The translations under genes and the position numbers were made by a program. 64,000 bases of DNA from Cornus controversa. Taxonomy: Eukaryota; Streptophyta; Magnoliopsida; Cornales; Cornaceae. Location of the stretch: assembly GCA_026545225.1 (NCBI GenBank), contig CM048853.1, forward strand, positions 50,889,755 through 50,953,754. Reading direction: 5' to 3'. Positions 24,191-37,683 of the stretch are shown here, in pieces (the stretch's first letter is position 1; every line of letters begins with the position of its first letter). A model generated the notes under the pieces. It ran no database searches, was not told the origin of the DNA, and saw nothing but the letters and a program-made list of their open reading frames with translations.

Positions 24191-24197
24191 CTTTATA
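24191..24197 (-). promoter_or_regulatory. TATA box of the HD-Zip gene
   Basis: TATAAAG on the minus strand, about 130 bp upstream of the ATG at 24062, with a purine-rich leader after it. Position and match are good for a plant core promoter. Confidence 0.55.
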
Positions 24198-24291
24198 GAG
24201 ATTCTATCCAATCTGTTAATTATTATTTTATGATAATAGGGAACAGCAATAAGAGTAGACAATAATAGCTTTTGAAAAATGTCTATCTCAA

Positions 24292-24327
<36 letters not shown>

Positions 24328-25418
24328 TGAAGTAAAAAATTACAATTAATTGTTGCATTTATGTTCCCTCTGAAAAAAATATATATTGAAGTAAAAAATT
24401 AAAGCCAATAACGAAACTATAAAACACAAACATATATTGATTGAATTATATCATGTCGCACTTGCATCAAGGAAAACTATTCCATAGGTCATCTTTCTTT
24501 CCTTTGTCATCTTTCTTCCACATGATTAATGTATCAGTATTGTTTATAATTAGTTGACTTAATATTCGATTTCAGTGACAATACTATAAAATTTAAGTTG
24601 AATAACTAAAATAACAAATAAACATTGGTACAATGACCTATGAATGTGTTTATAAATTTTTTTTTTTTTGGTTTGATTGATTTTATATATTTCTTTTAAT
24701 TATTATTATTATTATTGTTGTGAGAAACTGAATTGGAAGGTTTATTAAATGTGGGAGTGATTAAACAGAACTCATTGACCCGTATAACATTTACACTTTA
24801 CATCTAGGCAAGTACATACGTATAAAAAGTTATTTGCTCTGTGAAAAACAGTTTGACCGACAAAACTCAGGTTGACAAACACACGTGAAACTGTAGATCT
24901 TATAGCAAGATGAGAATTGTCTTAGATTTTAGAGGATCCTAGGTCGCATGATGAACATGGTCTTATCTTAGTTCCATGATTATTGGTCTGCTAGTCATTG
25001 GTTGGTTTGAACCTTGGATAGAAGGTGGCTTTGGTGCAGACGGGTCTTTGTTTTGTTTCTTATCAATAGTTAGCTACAAGGGCCAAACTGCAAAAGTTTC
25101 TGAGACTTCCGAGTGATTTGGGATTAATTGAAAATATCAATTGATACTCAACGCTGATTCATCATGAGCACAGAGGCATCAATATTATACGTGTAATAAT
25201 GTGATTGGCTGAAGAAAAAACAAAAACTTTGGAATAGTCATAACTTGTCCATTGGAAATTAAGAGGATAAGAATGAGATATTAATTTGACTGATAATTAC
25301 TCAGCTTCTTTTCAAACAGGCATGTGTCATGTCGAATCAGATCTCTGTCTTCTTTGACCAATCCAATAAAATCTTACAGTCGATCAACATATAAACAAGG
25401 AATTTTTTGTTTATTCTT

Positions 25419-25604
25419 AATGGAATTATTCAATGGATAATAACCATCTGATCATGCTCCAACTAACATCATCTTTGTTTAGTTGAAATTTCTTTTATGC
25501 AGAGGTAAAATGAATGGAATTATTTAATGGATAATAACCATCAGATCATGCTCCAACTAACATTATGATTGTTTAGTTGAAATTTCTTTTATACAGAGGT
25601 AAAA

Positions 25605-25606
<2 letters not shown>
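25419..25606. repeat. Tandem duplication, 94 bp unit
   Basis: Copies at 25419-25512 and 25513-25606 share GATCATGCTCCAACTAACAT and GTTTAGTTGAAATTTCTTTT. They differ by a few substitutions and are followed by (AT)n. Confidence 0.9.
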
Positions 25607-25642
<36 letters not shown>

Positions 25643-26628
25643 GAAATGATATTGTTTAGTAAGGTACTCATTTTAATTTAATTTTCCCTTCCCATCATGT
25701 TTGATTTGGTTATGGTTCTTGAATATAGAAAATGGTAAAGGTGGCATTCTCAATGTAAAATTGTTTCGTTAATAAATTTTAAACACAAAATAAAAGTAAC
25801 ACGAGAATATTCGACTTTGAAGCTAATAACTATAAGATAGAAATTATGGTGAATATAATTTTTATTGGATACCATACCACGTGGTGACGTTCTTATAAGT
25901 AGATAAAGGAGAGTTAAATTAAAAAAAAATGATATCTGCACAGTTTTAATGATTTTATTTATCTGTTTGATCTTTTACATAAATAGATATGAGAACTTAT
26001 TTTTGAGTGATGTAATTAGCAATTCCCTTTGATATTTGACTTGGATTAATTAATCGTTACAAAATATAATCTTGTTTGGAACGAAGGGATATAATTTTCC
26101 ACTCGACATTATTAGAATTTGAACATGAAAATCAATTATGTGATAAGAAGTCAAACTGTTTTACAATATGTTGGTGTCACACATCAGAAATGCAACTTGG
26201 CGGCCAATTGACCCCTCCAATTAAACTCGCTTTTTTTTAATGAATTTAATGGAACAATTCTATTTGTTGCTTGAATTAAAATTAATTTTAAATTTTAAAT
26301 TTTAAATCTTATCTTAATTAATTCAAACTTGTATCGAAATGTAATTCACTCCAGACTATTATTATTACTATTCTTATTATATTTTATTATTATTGATAGT
26401 AGATGTATAATTGTTTTTTTTTGGTTGTTTAAATAATTAATTGTATTTGGATTTTTAGAACGCTTATATAATTTTTCAGATTAAACTATAACTGTAAGCT
26501 TTATTTAAAACAAAAAAAAAAATTATAAACTAATTTTACCCAATGTAACTTAATAAATTCGATCATGTTGAACTTAATCAAATTGAACAGAGATTTGTGT
26601 TGAAGGTGGTATCTGGTTGACCGACGCG

Positions 26629-26667
<39 letters not shown>

Positions 26668-28334
26668 GTGGACAATGCCAAATACGGGGTATTAGTGTTC
26701 TTATTGCGGACACATGTCATGCTTTTTTGGTCATTGCAATAATTGAAAGTCAATTAAGCAGACTTTAATTATAAGTTGGAATGGTAGAGGTGAGAAATTA
26801 TAGCAAGCATGTAAATATGGGGAGTAGCAGGGCAACAAATGTGATGCTTTTAAGGTCAGTGCAATAATTGATCTCATGCAGACATTAATTATATATATAT
26901 ATACACACTAGGTATACTTGTGCCTATGCCACAATCGTAAATTCGCAAAAGATATTTTAATTCGCAAGATTATTTTTTTAACAAATATGATCATTAGATT
27001 AACTTTTTTTTTTTGTTTTATTCACTTTCTTTCTATATAGAATAGATATATATAAATACACACACACATGTAAGAACGAACATACACTAATATGTATATA
27101 TATATCAGTCTGAACCTCTGCAGTCCAATATAATTCAAGTTCCGTACTAAATCGCACGTTTCTCGTATTGTTCGATGCGATGCAACACTTGTTGTACCTA
27201 ACTCACTTACATCTCTTTTAATTTAGACAATATTTCAATTAGACTCTCTCAAGTCTTATTATTATCGATTACATTTTCTGAATTTTGAGTTCACATAGTG
27301 ATTTCTCCTCTCTATTAGTGCAGACAAAAAGAATCTACTACCGTCAACCGCATAAAATTGTAAAAATGATCATTTTTGTCATTCTTACCGGCTTATATCA
27401 ATTAAATTCAATATTATAATAGTGACTAAAATAGTAGAATCATGGAAAAAAAAGTTAATAAAGGAACGTCGGACAGTAAGTGTAGTAAAAAATACTAAAA
27501 ATATAAAAAAATTATCAAAATATTGTCTAAATCGAATAAATGTAAGTAAGTGATAATTATCTTATATGGGCGCATAGACGGGGCGGCTTCATGACATGAG
27601 AGAAGCGTGAATTCTAGTGGGGGAACAAAAAGCTTCATCAACTCCTCCCCACCATCAGCCTTTTAAGAAAAGATAAGGTTTATACCTTTAGTTTATTTCA
27701 TCATTTTTATTAATTTTACGTGTAAGATTTTGTGATGAATATAAATAATACGTGGCACACATGAAGATTATATCAATTTGTCAAAGCCCAACCTAACAAA
27801 TCTGATGATACGTGGATAATTGTATATTTATTTTTCAAAAAATTAAATATCTTAAATTTGATTACAATGAACATTATATTTTTTTAAATTTTGTTTAGCA
27901 AGACATGATAAGAATGAGTTAGAGTGTTCCATTCCAAATTTTTTCCATTGATGTCCCTATTCATTTACAATGAGATTTTTTCATATTATTCACACACACA
28001 CACACAAATATATATATATATATATATATACGTACAAAATGTTAAAATTATTTACATTCAATTTTTCTTGAGACGACCGGAATTTTTTTTTTCTTGAGAC
28101 GCTACACTTTATAAAGAAAAATCACAAATTTTCTTTTAATTAATTAATGAAAATTCTTACTAAGTTGAAAAACTTAATTACCTTTGTAAAGAGAACTCAT
28201 AAATATAGTTTTAATTAATAATTTTTTTTAAGTGAAAAACATAGTCAAATTATGGATGCAAAAGTAATTTTATTTTTTGCAAGCAATAGTAAAATTGACC
28301 AGTGAAAGTTGATGAGCTTATGACTTACTGGAGT

Positions 28335-28840
28335 ATATCATATGGTAGTAGACTTATCAATAGATTGAATTTTGATTTGAATCAAAATCAATAATTAAAT
28401 GATGAATTGAAATATTCAATTTGATAATTCAATTGCCCGAATTCGATAATTCGCTAACTAAACAATTCAAGTATGATAATAATCTAATTCGATATAATAT
28501 AATATAGACTATACATATATTATCTAATGCTAATATATATATATATATATATATATATCACTAAAAAAAATGATTTGTTTTTTTTCTTAAATAAAAAGTC
28601 AAATACATACCCTGTGTACTAATTAGACGTCTAAATGTTAAACCATGTTTTGTGTCTTCAATGTGAATGTTAGTTACACGTTTAAACAATCTAATTTCAG
28701 TTCAAATCCGATCCGAATTCAAGGAATTAAGATGTGAATTGAAACATTCAATCTGATAATCAGTTAATGATTCGAATTTGATTATAGTCAAATCGGTCCA
28801 AATACGATCCATTTACAAGCGTGTATGGTATTCATATGAT
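28335..28840. mobile_element. MITE-like repeat with weak inverted ends
   Basis: The left end (CATATGGTAGTAGACTTATC) and the right end on the opposite strand (CATATGAATACCATACACGC, then TTGTAAATGG) are loosely similar. Inside, a block TGAATTGAAAYATTCAATYT occurs twice. The interior is AT-rich, non-coding and has an (AT)n run. Confidence 0.4.
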
Positions 28841-30224
28841 CGGTCCATTGGTCATTTTTGTGTACAAGTCGATTTGTTTTGACGACTTCACTAGTATTAC
28901 TTGCTTTTGTTTTATTTTTTCAAACTAGTATTTACTTGTTGATTGCAGTAATAATATTTCCTTTCAATTTATGAAGGGAAAAAAAATTATGACTGTGTTT
29001 TCACACCTTCTCAATCGAAGAATTTAAAGTTTCTATGAATGAAAAATGTATAAAATAAAAAAAAAATCAGGAAAATTGTGTTCATAGAAAAATAAAATAA
29101 TTATAATAGTAATATACACTTTTATGAAGGCTGCAAAACCACGTTCCATGAATAGCGTGGAAGACATAAGTTTTTCAATCTGGAAACCTAATTAAAGCCA
29201 AAATTTATACGGATCTCTGGTGAGTCTAGAGTCAAAATATAGGGGCGTAATTGTAATTTTAGTGCATGTAAGGACATTCATGATAAGTCCTTACCCAAAA
29301 GCATAAAAAAATACTCACGATAATTCGCGTATAACCACGCGCTAATACCCAGACTTTCATTTTGGAATGTTCTTAAAATAAGTGATCATTTTTATTTTAT
29401 TTTTTATGTTTCAAATTTTACCTCTTTAAAGTTTGAAAAAAATACAAAATACATGTTTAAATTTTATTGGGTTAATTTTTTATTTAAATTTAAAATTTAG
29501 TCACAAAAAATGACATTTATTATAGAACTAGGAGATTAATTACTAATTTGTAAAATAACTTGAAAATAATTAATTTCAAATAAAGTTGGCTTAAATGAAT
29601 CTAAGTCTTATCTCATGTAATAAACCAAATTGAATTATTGAAAGACCATGTAATAGATAAAAAAATATTCTTTAAAGCCACTACTTTTTTTTTCTCAAGT
29701 TAAAGGCATTAAAAGTTATACTAAGTGATTTACTAAAGAAAAACAATATATTGAATTTATTTTCTTTTGGTATATATATATATATATATATTATATTATT
29801 GTCCTCCCTACGCTGATTGTAAAGAAGAAAGATTTGTAGTTAGAGATATGAAAATGGCAAAAGGCAAGTAAAGGCAAAAAAGTGAATGTACAAAGTCAAC
29901 TCACTCATATTTTAGCAGCATTTGGTTTTAATTATTTCGAATTCATGACTAATTATGATGATAGACTCAACCTTAATTTATCAACTTAAGAAACATATTG
30001 TTTTAATCTTATCCTATTTTGTTACTTAATATTTTTATTATTTAAACCTTTATTAATTAATATATGAATATGAATCTTTTTTAAAAGTCAATATGCATTT
30101 AACCTCCTGTTACTCAATTTATTTTAAGAATAAGTGAAATTTCTTCCAAATATCCAAGTTACATTTTTTTAAGATACACTTAGTTGAAAAACTTCTCAAC
30201 TTATTTAGAATTATAATAAAGAAA

Positions 30225-31490
30225 AAATTATACTCTCCTCCCCTCTAGTATGTCTAAACTACACACGATTCCCTTTTATTTTTAAAATATCGATTACCTA
30301 CCATGCCATCAGAGTAAACGTTGGTCAGCACTGTTAAATGATGATCAATATCCTGAAATGTTAGAAAGTTTATATTGTGATTCAAATATATATGAAGACA
30401 ATCTTGTCCAATGTGTGTTACTGTGATGTACACTTAGATATATGTATATGGACGAAATTATCCCTCATGTGCATATAACTCATTCCCTCCATTTTGTTTC
30501 CCTAATTTCTATTCATTTCCTGAGAAAATAAGAAAACCCAAGAAAATCTAGAAATAGAAAAAAAGAATTCATAAGGAAAAAATAATAATAATAAGTCGTG
30601 GAGCTCTCTACAATTGTCACTTTATAATACTAGTATATTATACTAACAAACTAGTATATAATACTAGTCTTTTTAGTAAATTCACATGTCGTTAGTAGAG
30701 TTATAATTTTTTCTAAGAGGAGGTAATCGATATTTTTAAAAATTAGGAGAATATACCGTGTGGTATAATTTTAACTAACTAGAAGGATTTATCTTAAATT
30801 AAATTTTCAAATGACACCGGATTGGCAAGTGGTTGGGGATTTTTTTTTGGTAAAATCACATGTCGTTAATAGAGTGAATGGTCGTATTTGAGATTAGGAG
30901 TGCACAAAGAATTGATGGAATCGAAATCGGAATCATACCTAAGTCGAACCGAGCCGAATCGTTCACTACGATTTCGTTTTTAATTTTTAAGAACCGTTCA
31001 TTATGGTTCTGATTTCGATTCCAAGTCCAGAAAACAAAATCATGATAAATGTATACATATATAATATATAAATAAGATTAATAAATATCTTCTAAGTTTT
31101 TAACATATACTTCGTAATAATAAGAGCTCCCATAAAATAATAACATATAATAATAATTGTTAAAATAACTGAGATTTCATGTAGCCATACAATAACATCA
31201 CATAAAATGTCAATCAAGTATTCAAAGAATTTTATATTTTATTTCAAATATAAAAGATAGAATTGGAGCCGAAATCGAAATTATAAAAAACCGAATCAAA
31301 TCAAATTGTATTCAACGATTCCAATTCAAAAATTAAAGAATTGTTGTGATCGATTTTGGTTTCGGGCAAAAAATTATAAAGAACAGGAATGTGTGCACTT
31401 CATATGGGAGGTAATCGATATTAAAAAATTAAGAGAATGTACCGTGTGTAATTATAATTAATTAGAGGGACAGTATGTATAATTTATCCA
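30225..31490. mobile_element. Nested repeat with terminal inverted segments
   Basis: The left arm at about 30225-30305 (ACTCTCCTCCCCTCTAGTAT, ending ATCGATTACCTACC) is the reverse complement of segments at about 30718-30790 and 31408-31490 (GAGGTAATCGATATT, then GAGAAT and ACCGTGTG). The last two are direct repeats of each other. Between them, at about 30898-31400, lies a different repeat with inverted ends (GGAGTGCACAAAGAAT at left, AGTGCACACATTC when the right end is read backwards). The simplest reading is one element inserted in or beside another. Confidence 0.5.
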
Positions 31491-31821
31491 AAATTAAATC
31501 ATAAGAAGACACGGGGCTGGAAAGTGGGCGGTGAAAAAAGGGCGGGAAGGGTCACGTGAAGGAGTGGTGGCTAAGTTATAAGGGTCAAATAGCGGGCCAA
31601 TAAAAAAGAGGTAAGTATTGAGGGGCGCGAGGCATATAGAAAACGAAAACGATGATGCCCGGGTTTGGTTGGTTGCGGCGAATTAAGATGGGGACATATG
31701 AACTGTCTGAAGGGGACAACTCCCAGCACAAGCAATCATTACCACGACCTGAATCTTTTTCTTGCTCCCGGCCCCCATTTCACTTAGTACTAATTACTTT
31801 CTCTCTCTACAACCGTCCTCT

Positions 31822-31851
31822 CCCCCCCCCCCCCCCCCCCCCCCTCTCTAA

Positions 31852-31882
<31 letters not shown>

Positions 31883-31893
31883 ATATATATATA
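31822..31893. repeat. Poly-C tract followed by (TCTA)n and (TA)n
   Basis: About 23 consecutive C residues (31822-31844), then CTCTCTAATCTC, about five TCTA units, and (TA)n. Such a long C run is unusual in this AT-rich window and its length may be an assembly estimate. Confidence 0.9.
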
Positions 31894-32174
31894 ATTATAG
31901 TATATAACACGCACACATGCATACATATAAATATATATATACAGATATGATGTGTGTGTGGTGTGGGCCCCATGCCAACCCCTTAGGACCAATTATTAGG
32001 GCAGTGATTGAATTGTCCCTCCTTTGTCTGTTTGGTTGTCATTCTTTTCAGAATTAATTCAGCTCGTCACCTAGCTTCACACGTCCCTTCAACCATCTTC
32101 CATATTCTCTCTCTTCCCTCGTCATTACTTCATCCACCTCCTTTCCTCTCTCCACATTTGCCCCTCCGCGGGCG

Positions 32175-32219
<45 letters not shown>

Positions 32220-32982
32220 CTCTGACGTCCTGTGGTTTCAGAAATATGACAGATGATTCCTTTCTCCGAGACTAACATGGGGTTTTAACCTCCGCACAAT
32301 TACTTCAAATTATTGGGTTGAAATATCGATTTAATGTATTGAAAATTTGTTTCAACACAATCAGCTTTATCTAGTAAAATATAATATCTATTTGTTCAAG
32401 TAGATCATCGTGACAGTAAGGTCAGTTTGGTTAGCCTAAATAAATTTTCTTTTTTAATTTTGTAAGAGTTTGAATAACGCGATATAAATTATTTTTTTTA
32501 GAAGACGAGAATTCTCGTAACTTTCTATTCTTTTTCAAAATATTTTTATATAAAATACATAAAAATTTTAGTTTCTTATAAAAAATATTCTTTTATATAT
32601 ATATATATATTTATTATATATTTATTAATTTAATTGTTTCTTTAATGTGACTATTGATATTAAATTAGAGGAGATTAATAAAAAATTTATATAACTTAAT
32701 CTTTTTTTTTTTTTTACATAAAACTAAAATTTTCTTTTCTTTATTTTAGTTTCGCTCTCCACCAAAATTCTATCTGACCAAACAGATCCGCAAGATTAGT
32801 ATATTTTTGAACTAGTGGACTAGTTTTGGAAATCCAAACGGAGACATGCATTAATTGCTTTTCTCATAATTTGAAATTTACACGATCAACGGTTCTATTG
32901 GTTATTTGCAAAGAATTGTGATATGCAACTATGATTGGCCAGCTAATCATTTTCCTATCACAAAAAGAATTATGTTGCGTTT

Positions 32983-33330
32983 GAAGCACCATTGTTTTGA
33001 AATTAAAATTATAAAAAATTCAATTTAAAATTATGTTTCTTATTACCAAAAAAAAAATGTACGTAGATAGAAAAAGTAATAGATTAACTACCAAGATGTT
33101 AAGGGTTTAATCTAAATAACATCTCATCCATATTAAGGGTTTATATATGTCTCACTTGAACTTTTGTTTTTTCAATTTAAAATGTGGATGAGATGTTATT
33201 TAGATTAAGCCCTTAATATCTTGGTAGTTAATCTATTACTTTTTCTATCTACGTACATTTTTTTTGGTAATAAGAAACATAATTTTAAATTGAATTTTTT
33301 ATAATTTTAATTTCAAAACAATGGTGCTTC
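32983..33330. repeat. Near-perfect 348 bp inverted repeat (hairpin)
   Basis: The left arm 32983-33136 and right arm 33181-33330 are reverse complements over about 150 bp. I count three substitutions and one difference of two bases in an A/T run; the loop is 44 bp. The outer ends read GAAGCACCATTGTTTTG, and an (AT)n run follows the right arm. I see no target-site duplication. The arms have no coding frame. If transcribed the RNA would form a long, almost perfect double strand. Confidence 0.95.
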
Positions 33331-33514
33331 ATATATATATATATATATATATATATGATTTATTACAAAAAAAATTAAAACTATCCATAGAAAGATGAAA
33401 GAAAATAAAACCGCGGCAAGTTTTGAATTTTTATTTAAATTTTAACTAACATATAGTATAGTTCCAAAAGTAAATTCATACTAAAAATTAATGAGATACT
33501 AAATAGTGAGTTCT

Positions 33515-34035
33515 AAATGGAGAAGTTAGGAAACACAAATACGGACACGGAACACGAGTACAATACGACACGAACCCAGTAAGACAAAAAATTATAAAAA
33601 AAAAGGACATGGACACAGCGATGATACAACTATAAAATAAATAAATAGTATATTACTATATATATTCATTATTCAACAAAAAAAAGACTACATTAAAAAA
33701 ATACTTCATTTCATCGTCAAACAATTAAAAACTAAATAAACTTATAAACAAAAAATAAATAAATAAATTAAAGAATGATGCTTCAATTATTTATTTATTT
33801 TTAGTCTCCTACAAATATTTAATTTATATTGTTTATCATAATTCACTCGCAAAATTTTTTTTTTTAAATATTTGAATAAATCACTGCTATAAAGTATAAC
33901 ACACGTACCTAAAAAATATTTCGAAAAGTATTAAAAAAAAAAAAAAAAAAAGATAAATTTGAGGACACTTCTACTTCTACAAAGTATTCAAAGTGTCCGT
34001 CCATACGACACAATCGGGAATTGAAGTGTCCACTT
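33515..34035. repeat. Relic of a 'GGACACGGACACG'-type dispersed repeat
   Basis: The left side has ACGGACACGGAACACGAGTA. The right side has AAGTGTCCGTCCATACGACA. A similar relic lies at about 8150-8530 (AACACATGTCCGATACGAAG, GTGTCCCGTGTG by strand). These are probably copies of one old non-coding element. Confidence 0.4.
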
Positions 34036-35274
34036 CCAAGTAGTGAAGTGATATGTGTGGTCCAGGATTATCAATCTGGAAGAATAGTGAAAATGGGATC
34101 ACCACGGTAACCACAAAATAACTGTTGGAAAAGTGAGATCAGGACCATCGAAATCAAAAGGCTGAAAACAAAAGGGCCCACCTGAAAATGTCAAAATCGA
34201 TCAGCTGTTGCAAGCATGCGTGATAATAATGCTTCGGTCAATCAATCATGATGATTCACGTCTTTTTTTTATGGTACCAGTAGATGATCTCGAGGCTCTC
34301 ATACAAAAATCTCTAATTGGAATTTACTCCTTTTATACCTATTTTTATTTTTTAGTTAGGTAACTAAGTTCTATCAAAATTATAGTAGCATATTTACCAA
34401 TATGAACTTGTCATTCTATTTTTTTACAATTAAATTATTTTAATATTTTTATAAATATAAAATAAAATAGGTATTACAATGAAAAAGTTGGTATTACAAA
34501 ATCATAAATTGTTGATATTAGCAAAATCCATTTTTGACAATTTGTTAAAAAACTACTAGACTTGTGTTGGATGAAATTATCAATAATAACAATATGTTCA
34601 AATTATTGAAGCAAATGATCATATAAATAAGAAATATATAATAAATATATATTTATTCAAAATAGGTCAAATAAGAAATTAATCACATATGTTCAAATCA
34701 AGATTTATAGAGGTGTAATCATTTCATAAAAAGATAATTTAAGACTACCTAGATGCAATCGAAAACATTAATATCGTACCACTATCTTCAAGATTTAATT
34801 AAAGGGAAATAATCAACTTCACCACTATCTTCAATATTTAATTAAAGGAAAATGCTAAACTTTACCATTTTATTTCATGAATTTTAATTCGAATATATGT
34901 GACAGATAATAATATCACCAGGACTCCGTGTATGGGGGAATCCCACCAATACTAACTTACCATTTAACTTTATCTCCTAAAATAATGGATTATATTACCT
35001 GTCACATAGATTTGAGTTAAAATTCGTAATATTTATTCGAGACGTGTAACATTGCTCTTCATTAAACCAAATTTAACAAATTTTATGTCCGTAATTAAGT
35101 AGCTCCATTTATTAACCTTTATGTTTATCTCACTCAAATCATTTATCCAAAATAAATTCTAAACTCAAAGGCATAAAAATAGGGAGCTTCAAGTTGTTCT
35201 CGACCCACTAGACAACTAGTCATTTATGTGATAAAATAGGGAACTAGTAAATTTAAACACATTTTAGAAGATTT

Positions 35275-35320
<46 letters not shown>

Positions 35321-35324
<4 letters not shown>

Positions 35325-35802
35325 AAACAAATTTCAACAAATAGAACATTAATGAAAATTTTTAAATAAGAAGAAAAATATGAGTAATTATGATAAATTT
35401 AAAGGGAGATCGTTGTAATTTATCTTTCAAATTATTTTGAGATGGTCATGTTATTGCTTGTTGGGTAATTTTAATTTAATTTAAAATAACTCACACATCC
35501 ACTTAATTTTTATGGAGATATAAACTCTCTAACTTTAAATTTCATAATGTGTGTGTGTGTATATATATATATATTGAAACAAATTTCAACAAATAGAACA
35601 TTAATGAAAATTTTTAAATAAGAAGAAAAATATCAGTAATTACAATAAATTTAAAGGAAGATTGTTGTAATTTATCTTTCAAATTATTTTGACATGGTCG
35701 TGTTATCGCTTGTTGGGTAATTTTATTTTAATTTAAAATAACTCACACATCCACTTTATTTTTATGGAGATATAAACTCCCTAACTTTTAATTTGATAAT
35801 GT
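35321..35802. repeat. Tandem duplication, ~252 bp unit
   Basis: Copy 1 (35321-35572) and copy 2 (35573-35802) both start ATTGAAACAAATTTCAACAA and run through TCTTTCAAATTATTTTGA and CTTGTTGGGTAATTTTA. They differ by scattered substitutions. Each is preceded by an (AT)n tract, which suggests the microsatellite marks the exchange point. Confidence 0.95.
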
Positions 35803-36408
35803 AGAAGAGAGACTACATATCCAACTACAACCTTAGTTGTGTTGTATAAGTTAAAAATTTGTGAAAATTGAATAGTGGCATTCTTATAAACTTTTAAAGT
35901 GCAAAAAAGTAAATTCGTTAAACGAATTAATACAAAAGTTTAACTAATTCGATTGTTCTATGTAAGTAAGGAATAACGTTATAATGATATCACCCACTAT
36001 GATAATAATATTTTTGCTCACATAAATTGAATCGGACTAATTTAACCGTGGAATTATCTATCACAACTCTTCAAAAATGAAAAGAGCAGAAGGTGTTTAC
36101 TTTAAAGCTGAATTGAAGTGGGATATAGATTTGGATCACACGTCCCTCGTGTGGTCAATCATAAGCTTTGTCCTCAACAATCATGGACCACATTATTATC
36201 ATTTATTTTTCGAAAGGTAACAATTTTTTTTAAAAATTTTTATCAACCCCATCATCAACTTTATTACTGTCTTCACAAGATACCTCATTTTTGGGACTCC
36301 ATTATGCAGCTTTTTAGACACAAAGTCATGCCAATATCATGGAATTACTTATTTTAATTCCTCTGTATGTAGCATGGGTAACCATGTGGGCAGGGCTGTG
36401 TAGGGAAT

Positions 36409-36443
36409 TGTGTTCGAGCACATTATAGTGTCGGACATACACT

Positions 36444-36474
<31 letters not shown>

Positions 36475-36592
36475 GCGTCCAGTCCAAAATATCTATCTAT
36501 TTACAATCTAAAATTACTCTATCTAATCATTTTACGATCACAATTTCGAGCACATTAAGTGTCAGACATACACTTTTATATATATATATATA
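36409..36592. repeat. Repeated ~50 bp segment, ~130 bp apart
   Basis: TTCGAGCACATTATAGTGTC at about 36413 and TTCGAGCACATTAAGTGTCA at about 36545 are both followed by GACATACACTT and an (AT)n run. Confidence 0.8.
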
Positions 36593-36937
36593 AGCTTTTA
36601 ACGAGTATGACAATAACATGCAAGTTTATCATTAATTTAATCTTTTACTTAAGTCTGTATATATATATATATATATGTATGTACGATTATTGGTGTGCAT
36701 CTGCAAACTTATCACTCAATACACCAACCAAATTATTCATTTAATAATACAACATTGTAAACAACACTCTCCATATCATCATTTTGCACAATCACATACA
36801 TAGGTTAATTATTAGGATCATGCATTGATGACCACTATATTTATAGATAATTATTATTTCCACAATCAATAAAATCATAATAGCAGAACCCCTCTCTCAT
36901 AATCGCTGAATGGAGTTATAGATCATAACTGCAAATA

Positions 36938-36983
<46 letters not shown>

Positions 36984-37683
36984 GTTTCTAGCATTTGGTA
37001 ATAAGCTTTGGTATTTGGGTTGATTCGGTTCTTGCCAAATAGACACTAAGACAGTAGGCTGAGACAAAGCCACGCGTGTTGAGTCAGTGAGTCTTAGCTC
37101 AAAATCAAAGTGGGTCGACGATTTCTAAGCCCACAGCCACAAACCTCCAAGGCCTGTCAACAGTCTGACTTGGGTCATTGACGATTGATGAAATCAAACC
37201 TATGTCCTTGCAGCTGGGCTAGTTGGATCGTTGACCCAATCAAATAATCGCAATATCCAGTGGGCTGAGGCCCAGTAAAATGCCAAGCCCATGCAATGAT
37301 TCTGCAAATTGGATTTTCTCCATGAGACCAATAACACCCCACCTGTAAATTTTAATGGGTCCATCTCTCCAAGCCCATTGCTTAATCACTTTCAAGAAAA
37401 ATTTAAAAAAGAGTTGCATGATTCATCAAATAGTCAGACAAACACAATTTAATTTCAAACAACACATTACTTTAGAAAGTCACAAAAAATTGAAAAATGC
37501 CACATTTAATCCGGGATGAACCTGTATCACGAAGGATTTTGGTTCATGATTAGCCCAAGCTTATTAACATGAAAGAAAATGAAACACAAGCTTCTTACAG
37601 TACCACTCAGAAAACAGTTCTCAGAAACTCTCAACCAAACAAATTTTTATACAATTTTTTGAATCAGAAAACTGAACCAAGTC

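Larger units (their letters stand above)
24198..37683. other. Long gene-poor interval
   Basis: About 13.5 kb with no recognisable gene on either strand. It holds AT microsatellites (24299-24328, 25606-25636, 26630-26662, 28001-28030, 28530-28558, 29770-29791, 35279-35322 and others) and the separately listed repeats and hairpin. The GC-richer patch 31500-32280 contains short open frames made largely of microsatellite and has no family signature. It could be a promoter, or the leader of a non-coding transcript. Confidence 0.6.

Noticed and set aside
31652-31894. 80-codon plus-strand frame in the GC-richer patch
   Set aside because: Half of it is poly-Pro and Tyr-Ile encoded by the C tract and AT microsatellite; there is no family signature.
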